A stretch of DNA of 61,578 nt, taken from the NCBI GenBank assembly GCA_937867305.1, contig CALMKJ010000025.1:76196-137773 (forward strand). The letters run 5' to 3'. Under the pieces are notes generated by a model, which did no database searches, was not told the origin of the DNA, and saw only the letters and a list, made by a program, of their open reading frames with translations. Made by a program: the position numbers and the translations under genes. Shown here piece by piece: positions 15,535 through 24,330 of the stretch (positions are counted from its first letter, which is position 1; each line of letters opens with the position of its first letter). This stretch comes from an uncultured Ectothiorhodospiraceae bacterium. Its GTDB lineage: Bacteria > Pseudomonadota > Gammaproteobacteria > JAABTG01.

Positions 15535-15669
15535 TCACCGGGAGCTCTTTTCCTGGATGACCTGGCCGCCTTTCTCGATGTCCCTCCCGAGCCCTGCCAT
15601 GGTGTTGCAGCCCGTGACGGCGACCGTCACCAGCCCGGCGAGAACGAGAGCGATTGCACGCCTCAGCAT
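15535..15669 (-). CDS. Entericidin A/B-family lipoprotein
   Basis: A 44-residue peptide: a signal sequence (RRAIALVLAGLVTVAVTG) runs to a lipobox cysteine near residue 21 (TGCNTMAGLG), followed by GRDIEKGGQVIQEKSSR. This is the entericidin family pattern of tiny outer-membrane lipoproteins linked to antidote/toxin peptides and stress lysis in E. coli. ATG 15669 has GAGGAGG upstream. It is the last gene of the kinase/REC-PAS/ArsR string, 47 bases after the ArsR stop, which may place it under that signalling system. Confidence 0.85.
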   Translation of the reverse strand: MLRRAIALVLAGLVTVAVTGCNTMAGLGRDIEKGGQVIQEKSSR

Positions 15670-15716
15670 GAGTGGTCCTCCTCGGGTCGTCAGTTTGCGC
15701 AGACGCGCGACCGCCA

Positions 15717-16052
15717 TCACGGATGGCGCCCCTGGTCCAGGTTGGCCGGGCAGAGCACGTCACGCATGGTGTTGATGAGCATCAGGAGCTGGTCGTTCCG
15801 GATGCGGTAGAAGACCTTGTTCGCCTCCTTGCGCGCGAGAACGATGTGCTTGTCCCGCAGTTGCTCGAGGTGCTGGGAGATGTTGCTCTGGGTCGTTCCG
15901 GCCCTTTCGACGATTTCTCCCACCGACAGCTCGCGATCGCCCAGGGTGCAGATGATCTTCCAGCGCAACGGGTGCGCCATGGCCTTGAGGGCATTCGCGG
16001 TGAGGACGGTGTCCTCACTGGGAGGGGAGGGCTCGAGTAAGGGCTTGCTCAT
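15717..16052 (-). CDS. ArsR-family repressor with SqrR/BigR-like cysteine pair
   Basis: A 111-residue winged-helix protein. The ArsR core is visible as ALKAMAHPLRWKIICTLGDRELSV, then recognition helix TTQSNISQHLEQL and wing KEANKVFYRI. Cys35 (IICTLG) and Cys101 (DVLCP) are 66 residues apart, the same arrangement as the two cysteines of SqrR/BigR that form a tetrasulphide bridge with persulphides. The metal ligands of ArsR/SmtB are absent. Its ATG overlaps the stop of the REC-PAS gene (ATGA). Sulphide or persulphide sensing is inferred from the cysteines only. Confidence 0.87.
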   Translation of the reverse strand: MSKPLLEPSPPSEDTVLTANALKAMAHPLRWKIICTLGDRELSVGEIVERAGTTQSNISQHLEQLRDKHIVLARKEANKVFYRIRNDQLLMLINTMRDVLCPANLDQGRHP

Positions 16053-16939
16053 ACGCGCTCCGTCTGGGCGATCTCGCTGGTCATTGCCGCCTGGTCTCCT
16101 TCATCGAGTTCCCGCACGTATCCGGTCATGTCCTTCGCCACGCAGATGATGTCCGTCATGTTGCCTTCGCTGTCCGTGATGGCGGTCCGCGAAAACAGGA
16201 TGGGGACCCTCCGGCGGTCGCTGGCGATGAATCGCGCGTCGATGGCGCTCAGCGCGCCCGTCCGGATGAGCGCCTCGAGCCACGTCCCCATGAAGGCGCC
16301 CGCCTGTTCCTGGTCCGCCTCCTCGAACACGTCGCCGATCGACATCCCGACCAGTTGCGGCTCGCTGTAGCCGAGCATGCGACAGGCGGCCGGGTTGACC
16401 CACTTGATGCAGCCGTCGGGCGAGAGCACCAGGAGCGCCTCGCCCATCGTGTTGATGATGTTCTGCAGGTACTGGCGGGCCTGATCGAGCTCGCGCGTAC
16501 GTTCGGCAACCTTCGCCTCCAGCACCCGATTGAGGTCGCGCTCCTTCTGGATCACGCGAAAATAGGTGCTGATCTTGTTGAGGAGCAGGTTGTCGTCGAT
16601 GGGCTTCAAGAGGTAGTCGGCCGCCCCGAGGGCGTAGCCCCGCTTCTGGAACTCGTCGGTCTTGAACGCCGCGGTGAGGAAGATGATGGGGATCTCGCGG
16701 GTCTTCCTGCGGATCTTCAGCATCGAGGCCGTCTGGAACCCGTCCATCTCCGGCATCTGGATGTCGAGGATGATCAAGTCGATGTCCGGCTCGCGCACGG
16801 CGATGTCGATCGCGTCCTTGCCCGAGCTCGCCTCGAGCACGGTGACGTCCATGTGTTTCTGGATGAGTGTGCGCAGCGCGAACAGATTGTTCGCGTTGTC
16901 GTCGACGATGAGGACCTTGAATCCGGCGTAGCGGTTCAC
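16049..16939 (-). CDS. Response regulator with C-terminal PAS domain
   Basis: A 296-residue protein. Residues 5-125 are a receiver domain (VLIVDDNANN, phospho-acceptor Asp in LIILDIQMPEMDG, LTAAF, LLKPID). A coiled-coil linker (ERDLNRVLEAKVAERTRELD, about 130-165) leads to a PAS domain (IINTMGEALLVLSPDGCIKW to CVAKDMTGY). No DNA-binding, GGDEF or phosphatase output domain follows, so it likely signals through protein contacts. Its start overlaps the hybrid kinase stop and its stop overlaps the ArsR start, which means the three are translated together. The kinase is the probable phosphodonor. Confidence 0.9.
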   Translation of the reverse strand: MNRYAGFKVLIVDDNANNLFALRTLIQKHMDVTVLEASSGKDAIDIAVREPDIDLIILDIQMPEMDGFQTASMLKIRRKTREIPIIFLTAAFKTDEFQKRGYALGAADYLLKPIDDNLLLNKISTYFRVIQKERDLNRVLEAKVAERTRELDQARQYLQNIINTMGEALLVLSPDGCIKWVNPAACRMLGYSEPQLVGMSIGDVFEEADQEQAGAFMGTWLEALIRTGALSAIDARFIASDRRRVPILFSRTAITDSEGNMTDIICVAKDMTGYVRELDEGDQAAMTSEIAQTERV

Positions 16940-19299
16940 GCGGGCTCCCGGGGCTGATGTGCGGGTTCCGTGGGCAGCGCGCGCGCGAGTGCGTCCCGGA
17001 GCTCCTGGGGATCCACCGGCTTGCCCAGGAGCTCGCTCGCCCCCGCGGCCAGGGTCCGGGCCCGGGCGTCGGGGTCGGTTCTGGCGGTCAGCGCCACGAC
17101 GGGTAATTCTCGAAAACGGGTGTCGGCCTTGATTTGCTTAATCATATCATTGCCGTCCCGGCCGGGCAGCATGATGTCCATGAGCACCACGTCCACCGGC
17201 TCGTCGCGCAGGACCTCCATGGCCTCCTGACCGTCGCCCGCGGCCAGCACCGTCAGCTTCCAGCGCTCCAGCAGGGGCGTGATGGCGAGCAGGTCACGCA
17301 CGTCGTCGTCCACCAGCAGTACCCTTCGACCGCCGAAGTCTGCGCTCGGCAGGGCAACGACCCGGTTGGGCGCACCCCTCACGCGCGGCGGGGTCGGCTC
17401 CACGTCCAGTCCGCTTCGCTCGGGCTCCAGGGGCAGGCAGAGGCAGAAGCGGGAGCCCTTGCCCACCTCGCTCTGCAGCGTGATCCGCGCCCCCAGCAGG
17501 TCCGCGAGCCCGCGGCTGATGGCGAGACCGAGACCGCTGCCGCCGTAACGGCGGCTGGTGGACCCATCGGCCTGCTTGAAGGCCTCGAAGATGACCTCGT
17601 GCTTGTCCTCCGGGATGCCGATGCCGGTGTCGGTAACCTCGATCCGGGCCGGACGCGCCGCCGCATCGTCTGCGGTGCTGGCGGTGAGAGCCACACGGAT
17701 GCCGCCGTGGTCGGTGAACTTCACGGCGTTGCCGAGGAAGTTCTTGATGATCTGCCGGAGCTTGTCAGAGTCCGTGACCACGGTGGTGGGGGCCTCGGGG
17801 TCGACCTCGAGCCGCAGGCTCAGGCCCTTCGCGTCGGTCTGGGGGCGCACCAGGTCGAGGAGGCTCTCCAGCAGGGTGGGCAGGTGGGTCTCCTCGAGGT
17901 TCACGGTCGCCCGTCGAGCCTCGATCCGCGCCAGGTCGAGGATGTTGTCGATCAGGCCCGAGAGGTCCTGGCCCGCGTCGTGGATGACCCTCGCCTGGCG
18001 GCCCTGCTCCGCCGACAGGTCCTGCCCGCAGCTCTCGGCGAGGAGCTTCGAGAGGAGCAGGATGGAGTTGAGGGGCGTGCGCAGCTCGTGGCTGACGTTC
18101 GCCAGGAACTCCGACTTGTAGCGGTTCGACTCCTCGAGCTCCCTGGCATGTTGCCGCAGGGCCTCGCTGTTCGCGGCGTGGGTCTCGGCGAGGCGGGTCA
18201 GGTTGGCGGCGAGCGCCTGCAGCTCCTGGGGGCCCTGGGGGGCGAAGCGCACGGGCTCTCCGGTCTGGAGCACGCCGGCGATGCCGTCGGTCAGTTCCCG
18301 GCCATAGCGTTCCGCGCGCCCGGCGAACCACCGGGCGAGCAGCAGGATGAGCGCGATGAAGGGCAGCACGATGGCGCCGACGCGCACCTGGAGCGCGTCC
18401 CGGAACTGGGCGAGTGGCGAGGCGTCGACCTGGCGCCCCACCCACAGGGGGCCCGAGCGCTCGGTCGAGAGCAGGGGAACCCAGATGACCTGCTCGTTTC
18501 CGGCCCCTTTCCAGAGCGCGAGCTCGCCCTTGCGGAAGATCTCCTCCAGGCCCGGGAACTCCGTGAAGGCCGCCGACTGGGGGCCCGCGGTCCCGCCATA
18601 CCGCAGAAAGCTGCCGTCGCTCAGCACCCAGTAGGTCTTCGGGTAGGCCTCGGCGAGCCCTCCCACGTCGATGTCGATCACCGCGACTCCGGGCGGGAGG
18701 GCAGGGGTGCCCTGGGCCCCGGCCTGCAGGCCGGCGAGCGGACTGATGAGCCGCAGGACCATGAATCGGGTCGGGTCGCGGGCCCCGGCCTCCGGGTTCA
18801 CGCTGATGGGGCTGATGAGGACGCCGCCGGCCTCCAGGCGCAGACCGGCCTCGAAGAAGGTGGTCTGGGGCAGGTCGAGCAGCGTGGGCTCGGGCTCCAG
18901 CCGGCGCGTGGCGGGGTTGCGCTCGAGCCAGTAGCCGGGCTTTCCCTCCCGGTCCATGAACAGGACCTGCACGATGTCACGCTGGTCGTAGAGGATGCGG
19001 TTGACCGAGTCGACGAAGCGCTGCTCGATCCTCTGGCGAACGCCCGGGTCGATGCGCGAGGGGTCGGCGATGAGCTGCTCGCCGTCCGGGAGCTTGGCGA
19101 GCAGGCGCACCATCTCGACGCGGCTGGCGATGTGCTGGTCGAGGTCGCGGAAGTCGGCCCGCAGGTTCTGCAGGTGGGCCTTGTGATAGAACAGCTCCAG
19201 GCTGTTGAAGACCAGGGGAATGTTGATGGCGAACGCGAGCAGCAGCGGTGCCAGGCCGAACAGCAGCAGGAAGATCAGGATCTGGGTGCGCAGCCGCAT
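16936..19299 (-). CDS. Hybrid sensor histidine kinase
   Basis: A 787-residue membrane kinase. TM1 is about residues 8-30, a large periplasmic sensor domain spans 31-305, and TM2 is about 306-324. After a linker with coiled coil comes the H-box (FLANVSHELRTPLNS, His404), N-box (IIKNFLGNAVKFT), G-boxes (DTGIGIPED, GGSGLGLAISRGL) and a C-terminal receiver with VLMDIMLPGRDG. No cytoplasmic PAS domain is seen; the partner REC-PAS protein carries one. The gene directly upstream encodes a polyamine-type periplasmic binding protein, a possible ligand presenter. A short AT-rich run of codons occurs near 17130-17156. Confidence 0.92.
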   Translation of the reverse strand: MRLRTQILIFLLLFGLAPLLLAFAINIPLVFNSLELFYHKAHLQNLRADFRDLDQHIASRVEMVRLLAKLPDGEQLIADPSRIDPGVRQRIEQRFVDSVNRILYDQRDIVQVLFMDREGKPGYWLERNPATRRLEPEPTLLDLPQTTFFEAGLRLEAGGVLISPISVNPEAGARDPTRFMVLRLISPLAGLQAGAQGTPALPPGVAVIDIDVGGLAEAYPKTYWVLSDGSFLRYGGTAGPQSAAFTEFPGLEEIFRKGELALWKGAGNEQVIWVPLLSTERSGPLWVGRQVDASPLAQFRDALQVRVGAIVLPFIALILLLARWFAGRAERYGRELTDGIAGVLQTGEPVRFAPQGPQELQALAANLTRLAETHAANSEALRQHARELEESNRYKSEFLANVSHELRTPLNSILLLSKLLAESCGQDLSAEQGRQARVIHDAGQDLSGLIDNILDLARIEARRATVNLEETHLPTLLESLLDLVRPQTDAKGLSLRLEVDPEAPTTVVTDSDKLRQIIKNFLGNAVKFTDHGGIRVALTASTADDAAARPARIEVTDTGIGIPEDKHEVIFEAFKQADGSTSRRYGGSGLGLAISRGLADLLGARITLQSEVGKGSRFCLCLPLEPERSGLDVEPTPPRVRGAPNRVVALPSADFGGRRVLLVDDDVRDLLAITPLLERWKLTVLAAGDGQEAMEVLRDEPVDVVLMDIMLPGRDGNDMIKQIKADTRFRELPVVALTARTDPDARARTLAAGASELLGKPVDPQELRDALARALPTEPAHQPREPA

Positions 19300-19360
19300 G
19301 ACCGGAAGCGTAGCGTGAATCCAGGCCCTGCGGGGAGTCCACCCACCCGGGGGGGAGTGG

Positions 19361-20461
19361 TCAACGGCCGGTCGTGGCCCGGGTCCAGGCGCGCGTGCGC
19401 AGGCGCTGGGTCTCCGCCGGCGGCGATTCCGTCGTCACCAGGCGGGCCCGAAGTTCCCGGGGCGGATAGATCCCCGGGTCCTCCCGGATCTCCTCGTCCA
19501 CGAGCTTCGTGGCGGCCTGGTTGGCGTTGGCGTACGAAATGAAATTGCTGACGTCCGCGATGATGTCGGGGCGGAGCAGGAAGTCGATGAACGCGTGCGC
19601 GTTGTCCGGGCGCGGGGCGTCCTTCGGGATCGCCATGACGTCGACCCAGAGCAGCGCGCCCTCCTTCGGGATGCTGAAGCTGACCTCCACGCCGTTGTCC
19701 GCCTCCTCGGCGCGGTCGCGGGCCCGCAGGACGTCGCCGGAGTGCCCCAGGGAGACGCAGACGCTCCCATCGGCGAGGTCGTCGATGTACCGGGAGGAGT
19801 GGAAGTATCGTACGTGCGGCCGCGCCTGGGCGACGACCTCGGCCGCTGCCTCGATGTCCTTTTCGTTCGTGGTGTTGGGGTCCTTCCCGAGATAGAGGAG
19901 CGCGGCGCCGAGGCCCTGCCCCTCGTCGTCCAGGACGGTGACGCCACAACGGGCGAGTCTGGAGACGACCTCCGGGTCGAACAGCATGCGCAGGCTGTCG
20001 ACGGGGGCTGCGTCGCCCAGCACCTCCCGCACCTTCGCCGCGTTGTAGCCGATTCCCGTGGTCCCCCACATGTAGGGGACCAGGTGCCGGTTGCCCGGGT
20101 CGACCTTCTCCAGGGCCTTCAGGATGGCGGGGTCGAGGTTCTTGAAGCGGGGGAGCTTCGCCCGATCGACGGGACGGTACACGCCGCGCGCGACGTGCTG
20201 CTGGGCGAAGGGCTGGGCGGGGGAGAAGACCACGTCGTAGCCGCTCCCGCCCGCCAGGAGCTTCCTGTCGAAGGTCTCGTAGGCATCGTAGACGTCGTAG
20301 GTGACGTGGATGCCCGTCGCGTGCGTGAAGTTCTCGACCGTGTCTTCGGCGACGTAGTCCGGGGAGTTGTAGACGCTGAGGGTCCTGGGCTCGGCAGCGC
20401 TCGCGAGAGACACGCACAGCAAGAGCCCGGCGGCGGCCTGGGCGCGCGAAAGGCTCGGCAT
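19361..20461 (-). CDS. Polyamine-type extracellular solute-binding protein (PotF/PotD-like)
   Basis: A 366-residue protein with a signal peptide (cleavage near ASA, residue 22). The mature part fits the PotD/PotF family: LSVYNSPDYVAEDTVENF, YDVVFSPAQPFAQQ, VPYMWGTTGIGYN, YIDDLADGSVCVSLGHSGDV and IPKEGALLWVDVMAIPKDA. The characteristic WGTTGI hinge segment and C-terminal FIDFLLRPD support binding of putrescine or spermidine-like ligands. No permease or ATPase gene is adjacent. It lies 61 bases upstream of the hybrid kinase on the same strand, so a sensory rather than a transport role is plausible. Gene start by ATG at 20461, preceded by a GGGG-rich stretch. Confidence 0.88.
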   Translation of the reverse strand: MPSLSRAQAAAGLLLCVSLASAAEPRTLSVYNSPDYVAEDTVENFTHATGIHVTYDVYDAYETFDRKLLAGGSGYDVVFSPAQPFAQQHVARGVYRPVDRAKLPRFKNLDPAILKALEKVDPGNRHLVPYMWGTTGIGYNAAKVREVLGDAAPVDSLRMLFDPEVVSRLARCGVTVLDDEGQGLGAALLYLGKDPNTTNEKDIEAAAEVVAQARPHVRYFHSSRYIDDLADGSVCVSLGHSGDVLRARDRAEEADNGVEVSFSIPKEGALLWVDVMAIPKDAPRPDNAHAFIDFLLRPDIIADVSNFISYANANQAATKLVDEEIREDPGIYPPRELRARLVTTESPPAETQRLRTRAWTRATTGR

Positions 20462-20536
20462 GGAAAGAGTCCCCCGGGGTGAGTTACGGGACCCGCCACC
20501 CCGCCCGTCGGAGTCTCCCCGGCGGGTCCGCGCCGC

Positions 20537-21484
20537 TCAATGTTCCGGCGCTGCGGGCACCCTGTCAACGGCGTGATTCGCGCCGGACCCCGGGCCGCCC
20601 GGCGGAGCGTCCCAGGAGCTTTCGTCCTCCTCGGGCTCGACGTGGATCGTGGCGTGCGCGTTGGGCAGGCGTGCCCCGATGGCGGCCTCGATGGTGTTGC
20701 AGAGGTCGTGGGCTGCCTGAACCGTCGTGGCCCCCGGAACCGTGAGGTGCAGGTCGATGAACCGGCGGGAGCCCGACTTGCGGGTTCGCAGGTTGTGCCA
20801 GGACGCGTCCGGGCCGCAGGCCTCTCGCAGGGCCTCTTCGATCCGGGCCCGCTCCCCGGCGGGCAGGGAGAGGTCCATCAGCCCGTGGACGGACCGGGTC
20901 ACCAGGTCTACCCCCGTGTACACGATGCGGACGGCGACGACGCACGCGATGAGCGGGTCGAGCACGGCCCATTCGGGGAAGAACATCACGACCAGGAGCC
21001 CTGCGATGACCCCTCCGGACGTCCAGACGTCCGTCATCAGGTGGTGGGCGTCGGCCTCGATGGTGATGCTGTCGTACTGCTGCCCGACCCGGAGCATGAC
21101 CGTGGCGACGACCCAGTTGACCCCGGCCGCGGCGGCGGCCACCAGCAGGCCGGGGCCGAGGTCGGTGAGGGGGCTGGGGGCCAGGAAGCGGCCGACCGCC
21201 GCATAGACGATCGTGGCGGCCGCCACCAGGATGAGGGTGCCCTCCGCGCCGCTCGAGAAGTACTCGGCCTTGTAGTGCCCGTAGGCGTGGTCGTCGTCCG
21301 CAGGCCGATGGGCGATGGTGACCGCGGCGAGCGCGATGAGGCCGGCCAGGAGGTTGACCGAGGACTCGGCGGCGTCGGAGAAGAGGCTGACCGAGTCGGT
21401 GAGCCAGTAGGCGAGAAACTTCAGGCCCATGGTCACGAGCGCGGCCGTGACCGAAAGGTAGGCCATGCGCCGCAGTTCCGCCAT
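20537..21484 (-). CDS. Cation diffusion facilitator (CDF) family metal transporter
   Basis: A 315-residue protein with six membrane helices in the first 200 residues and a cytoplasmic C-terminal domain. Family marks are SLFSDAAESSVNLLAGL (first metal site in TM2), DDDHAYGHYKAEYFSSG, and ADAHHLMTDVWTSGGV (HxxxD site in TM5). Members export Zn2+, Fe2+, Mn2+ or other divalent cations using the proton gradient. The histidine-rich loop typical of Zn-specific members is absent, so specificity is open. ATG 21484 follows a GGAGAGAGGG sequence. Confidence 0.9.
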   Translation of the reverse strand: MAELRRMAYLSVTAALVTMGLKFLAYWLTDSVSLFSDAAESSVNLLAGLIALAAVTIAHRPADDDHAYGHYKAEYFSSGAEGTLILVAAATIVYAAVGRFLAPSPLTDLGPGLLVAAAAAGVNWVVATVMLRVGQQYDSITIEADAHHLMTDVWTSGGVIAGLLVVMFFPEWAVLDPLIACVVAVRIVYTGVDLVTRSVHGLMDLSLPAGERARIEEALREACGPDASWHNLRTRKSGSRRFIDLHLTVPGATTVQAAHDLCNTIEAAIGARLPNAHATIHVEPEEDESSWDAPPGGPGSGANHAVDRVPAAPEH

Positions 21485-21539
21485 GCGTGTTCCCTCTCTC
21501 CTCGCGCTGTCCGCGCGCAGATCTCCCTCTCGGCCCCCT

Positions 21540-24053
21540 TCAGGCGAGCGGGAGCGGGGCCACCGGCTCGACCCCCCAGATGTCGCTCGCGTATTCGGCG
21601 ATGGTGCGGTCGGAGGAGAACCGCCCGCTGGCCGCCGTATTGGCAACGCTCATCCGCGTCCAACGCCCGCGGTCGCGGTAGGCCTCCGACGCCCGCTGAT
21701 GTGCCTCGGCGTACGCGCGGAAGTCGGCGGCGACCATCCAGGGGTCGTGGGGGCTGGTGACGGCGGCGACGATGGGGTCGAAGAGGCCGGGCTCGAACCG
21801 GTTGAAGTGTCCCGACCGCACCAGGTCCAGCACCCGGCGCAGGGCCGGGTCGCCCGCGACGATGCCCTCCGGGTCGTAGCGTCCCCGCAGGGACTCGACT
21901 TCCTCGGCGGTGAGCCCGAAGAGAAAGAAGTTCCGGTCTCCGACCGCTTCGCGGATCTCGATGTTGGCGCCGTCCAGGGTGCCGATGGTGACCGCCCCGT
22001 TCATCATGAACTTCATGTTCCCGGTCCCCGACGCCTCCTTGCCGGCGGTGGAGATCTGCTCCGAGAGGTCGGTGCCCGGGGCAATCACCTCCATGCCCGA
22101 CACGCGGTAGTCCGGCAGGAACGCCGCGCGCAGGAACGGGGCGACCGCCGGGTCGTCGTTCAGCACCCGGGCGACGTTGTTGATGAGCTTGACGATGAGC
22201 TTCGCCATCGCGTAGCCGGGGGCGGCCTTGCCCCCGAAGATCACCGTACGCGGCGTCCAGTCGCCGGTCTCGCCGTCCTTGACCCGCAGGTAGAGGTGGA
22301 TCAGGTGCAGGACGTTCAGGAGCTGGCGTTTGTATTCGTGGACCCGCTTGACCTGGACGTCGAACAGGGCGGCCGGGTCGACCGACACGCCACTCTCATG
22401 CCGGACGAATTCGGCAAGCCGTTGTTTGTTCGCCTCCCGGACCTTCACCCAGCGGTCGCGGAAGACGGCGTCTCCGGCGAGCGGTGCCAGGCGCGCGAGC
22501 TGGCTCAGGTCGGTCACCCAGCCATCGCCGATCGCCTCGCTGACCAGCCTGGCCAGGCCGGGATTGGCGGCTGCCAGCCAGCGGCGCTGCGTGACCCCGT
22601 TGGTCTTGTTATTGAACTTCGCCGGCCACAGCTCGTGGAAGTCCCGGAACAGCCCTTCGCGCAGCAGGCGTGAGTGCAGCTCGGCGACCCCGTTGACGGA
22701 GTGGCTTCCCACGATGGCCAGATAAGCCATGCGCACCTGCGGGTCACCGGTCTCCTCGATGATCGACATGCGCCGCAGCCGGGCGGGGTCCTCGGGCCAG
22801 CGCTGGGCGACCTGGGCCAGGAACCGGGCGTTGATCTCGTAGATGATCTCGAGAAGGCGGGGCAGAAGGTGCTGGAACAGGCGCACGGGCCAGCGCTCGA
22901 GGGCCTCGGGCAGCAGCGTGTGGTTGGTGTAGGCCATGGTCCGGCTGGTGATGCCCCACGCCTCGCTCCAGCCCATGTCGTAGACGTCCATCAGCAGGCG
23001 CATCAGCTCGGCGACCGCGATCGCGGGGTGGGTGTCGTTCAGCTGAAAGCAATTCTTTTCCGCGAAGTCGCTGAAGTCCTTGCCGTGAAAGCGCTGCCAC
23101 TGGCGGATCACGTCCTGCAGCGTGGCCGAGGCGAGGAAGTACTGCTGGCGCAGCCGCAGCTCCTTGCCGTTCTCGCTGGCGTCGTTCGGATAGAGCACCA
23201 TCGTGATGTGCTCCGCGGCGTTCTTCGCCGCGACCGACTCCGGATAGCTCCCGGCGTTGAACTCGCCGAGGTTGAACTCGTCGGTTGCCGCCGCCTTCCA
23301 GAGTCGCAGCGTGTTCACCGTGCCGTTGCGGTACCCGGGGATGGGGATGTCGTAGGGCACGGCGAGAACGTCCTGGCTGTCGACCCAGCGCACGCGCCAC
23401 TCGCCCCCCTCGTCGTGGTAGGTCTCCGTGCGTCCGCCGTACTGGACCCGGCGGGTGTACTCGGGGCGCTCCAGCTCCCAGGGGTTGCCGTCGCGCAGCC
23501 AGTGGTCGGGCTCCTCGAGCTGGAAGCCGTTTTCGATCCGCTGGCGGAACATCCCGTACTCGTAGCGGATGCCGTAGCCCGTCACGGGCAGCTGGAGCGC
23601 CGCGCAGCTGTCGAGGAAGCAGGCCGCCAGTCGCCCGAGGCCGCCGTTGCCGAGCCCTGCGTCGTGCTCGGCGTCCACGAGCTCCTCGAGCGAGATGCCG
23701 AGGTCGTAGAGCGCGCGGTGCACGGCGTCGGTGATGCCCAGGCTCAACATCGCGTTGCTCAGGCTGCGGCCCATCAGGAACTCGAGCGACAGGTAGTGCA
23801 CCCGCCGCGAGTCCTCTGCGTAGTAGGCCTCGAAGGTGCCCTTCCAGCGCTGCATCAGGCGGTCGCGGATGGCCATGGCGATCGCCTCGAAGGGGTAGTG
23901 CACCGAGCGGCAGTGCCGGTCCCTGCCCAGCGTGTGGCTGAAGTACCGGCGGAAGTCGAGGGAGAGGCTCGCGGCGTCGAGGCCGAGGGCCGGCAGCTCG
24001 GTGAGGCCGGGCACGGGGTGGCTACTGCGAAGCGATTTGCTGCGGGGTGGCAT
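21540..24053 (-). CDS. glgP: Glycogen/starch phosphorylase
   Basis: An 837-residue enzyme of the usual family length. Recognisable are DAGLGNGGLGRLAACFLDS, the GYGIRYEYGMFRQ segment, NAGSYPES and the pyridoxal-phosphate lysine block EASGTGNMKFMMNGAVTIGT near residue 650. It releases glucose-1-phosphate from alpha-1,4-glucans. No other glycogen gene is adjacent. ATG 24053 is chosen because homologues align from there and AAGGAA lies about 12 bases upstream; an in-frame ATG at 24113 falls within the -10 region and is unlikely. Confidence 0.95.
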   Translation of the reverse strand: MPPRSKSLRSSHPVPGLTELPALGLDAASLSLDFRRYFSHTLGRDRHCRSVHYPFEAIAMAIRDRLMQRWKGTFEAYYAEDSRRVHYLSLEFLMGRSLSNAMLSLGITDAVHRALYDLGISLEELVDAEHDAGLGNGGLGRLAACFLDSCAALQLPVTGYGIRYEYGMFRQRIENGFQLEEPDHWLRDGNPWELERPEYTRRVQYGGRTETYHDEGGEWRVRWVDSQDVLAVPYDIPIPGYRNGTVNTLRLWKAAATDEFNLGEFNAGSYPESVAAKNAAEHITMVLYPNDASENGKELRLRQQYFLASATLQDVIRQWQRFHGKDFSDFAEKNCFQLNDTHPAIAVAELMRLLMDVYDMGWSEAWGITSRTMAYTNHTLLPEALERWPVRLFQHLLPRLLEIIYEINARFLAQVAQRWPEDPARLRRMSIIEETGDPQVRMAYLAIVGSHSVNGVAELHSRLLREGLFRDFHELWPAKFNNKTNGVTQRRWLAAANPGLARLVSEAIGDGWVTDLSQLARLAPLAGDAVFRDRWVKVREANKQRLAEFVRHESGVSVDPAALFDVQVKRVHEYKRQLLNVLHLIHLYLRVKDGETGDWTPRTVIFGGKAAPGYAMAKLIVKLINNVARVLNDDPAVAPFLRAAFLPDYRVSGMEVIAPGTDLSEQISTAGKEASGTGNMKFMMNGAVTIGTLDGANIEIREAVGDRNFFLFGLTAEEVESLRGRYDPEGIVAGDPALRRVLDLVRSGHFNRFEPGLFDPIVAAVTSPHDPWMVAADFRAYAEAHQRASEAYRDRGRWTRMSVANTAASGRFSSDRTIAEYASDIWGVEPVAPLPLA

Positions 24054-24111
24054 GGGTCGGGTCGTTTCCTTCGGGGGCGCGCGGCGGGATTCGGGCGCAT
24101 CGTTCGGGCGC

Positions 24112-24117
24112 ATTATA
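24112..24117 (-). promoter_or_regulatory. Putative -10 element for glgP
   Basis: On the minus strand this reads TATAAT, an exact sigma-70 -10 hexamer in GC-rich surroundings, about 60 bases before the glgP ATG. A TCGCCA -35-like hexamer stands 15 bases upstream, which is short. The rest of 24118-24330 is the leader and promoter region of the divergent cold-shock gene; no clear promoter for that gene was found. Confidence 0.45.
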
Positions 24118-24330
24118 GACAGTGCGGACGCCTGGCGAGGACGCTGGTGCCCCCGGCGGCGATCGGCAGGCATGGCAATCAGGCGGAAAGTGTGCTTTCA
24201 TAAGGGGGCCTGCAGTTACGTCCCGTCGGTCGTTTCGGAAAATCCCGCTGGGCCTACCCCGTGACATCCCCGCCGAGAGCCTGCAAGCAAGGCACACTCT
24301 GAATGATTCTTTGAGGAAAGGCAGTTACTT

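Noticed and set aside
17129-17156. AT-rich patch in the kinase gene as an internal promoter
   Set aside because: It contains a TATGAT on the minus strand but no -35 partner, and it encodes conserved receiver-domain residues.
17134-19542. 802-codon open frame on the plus strand opposite the hybrid kinase
   Set aside because: It is antisense to a protein with full kinase motifs; its residues are Gly/Val/Gln/Glu/Leu-biased as expected from GC-rich shadow frames, with no domain.
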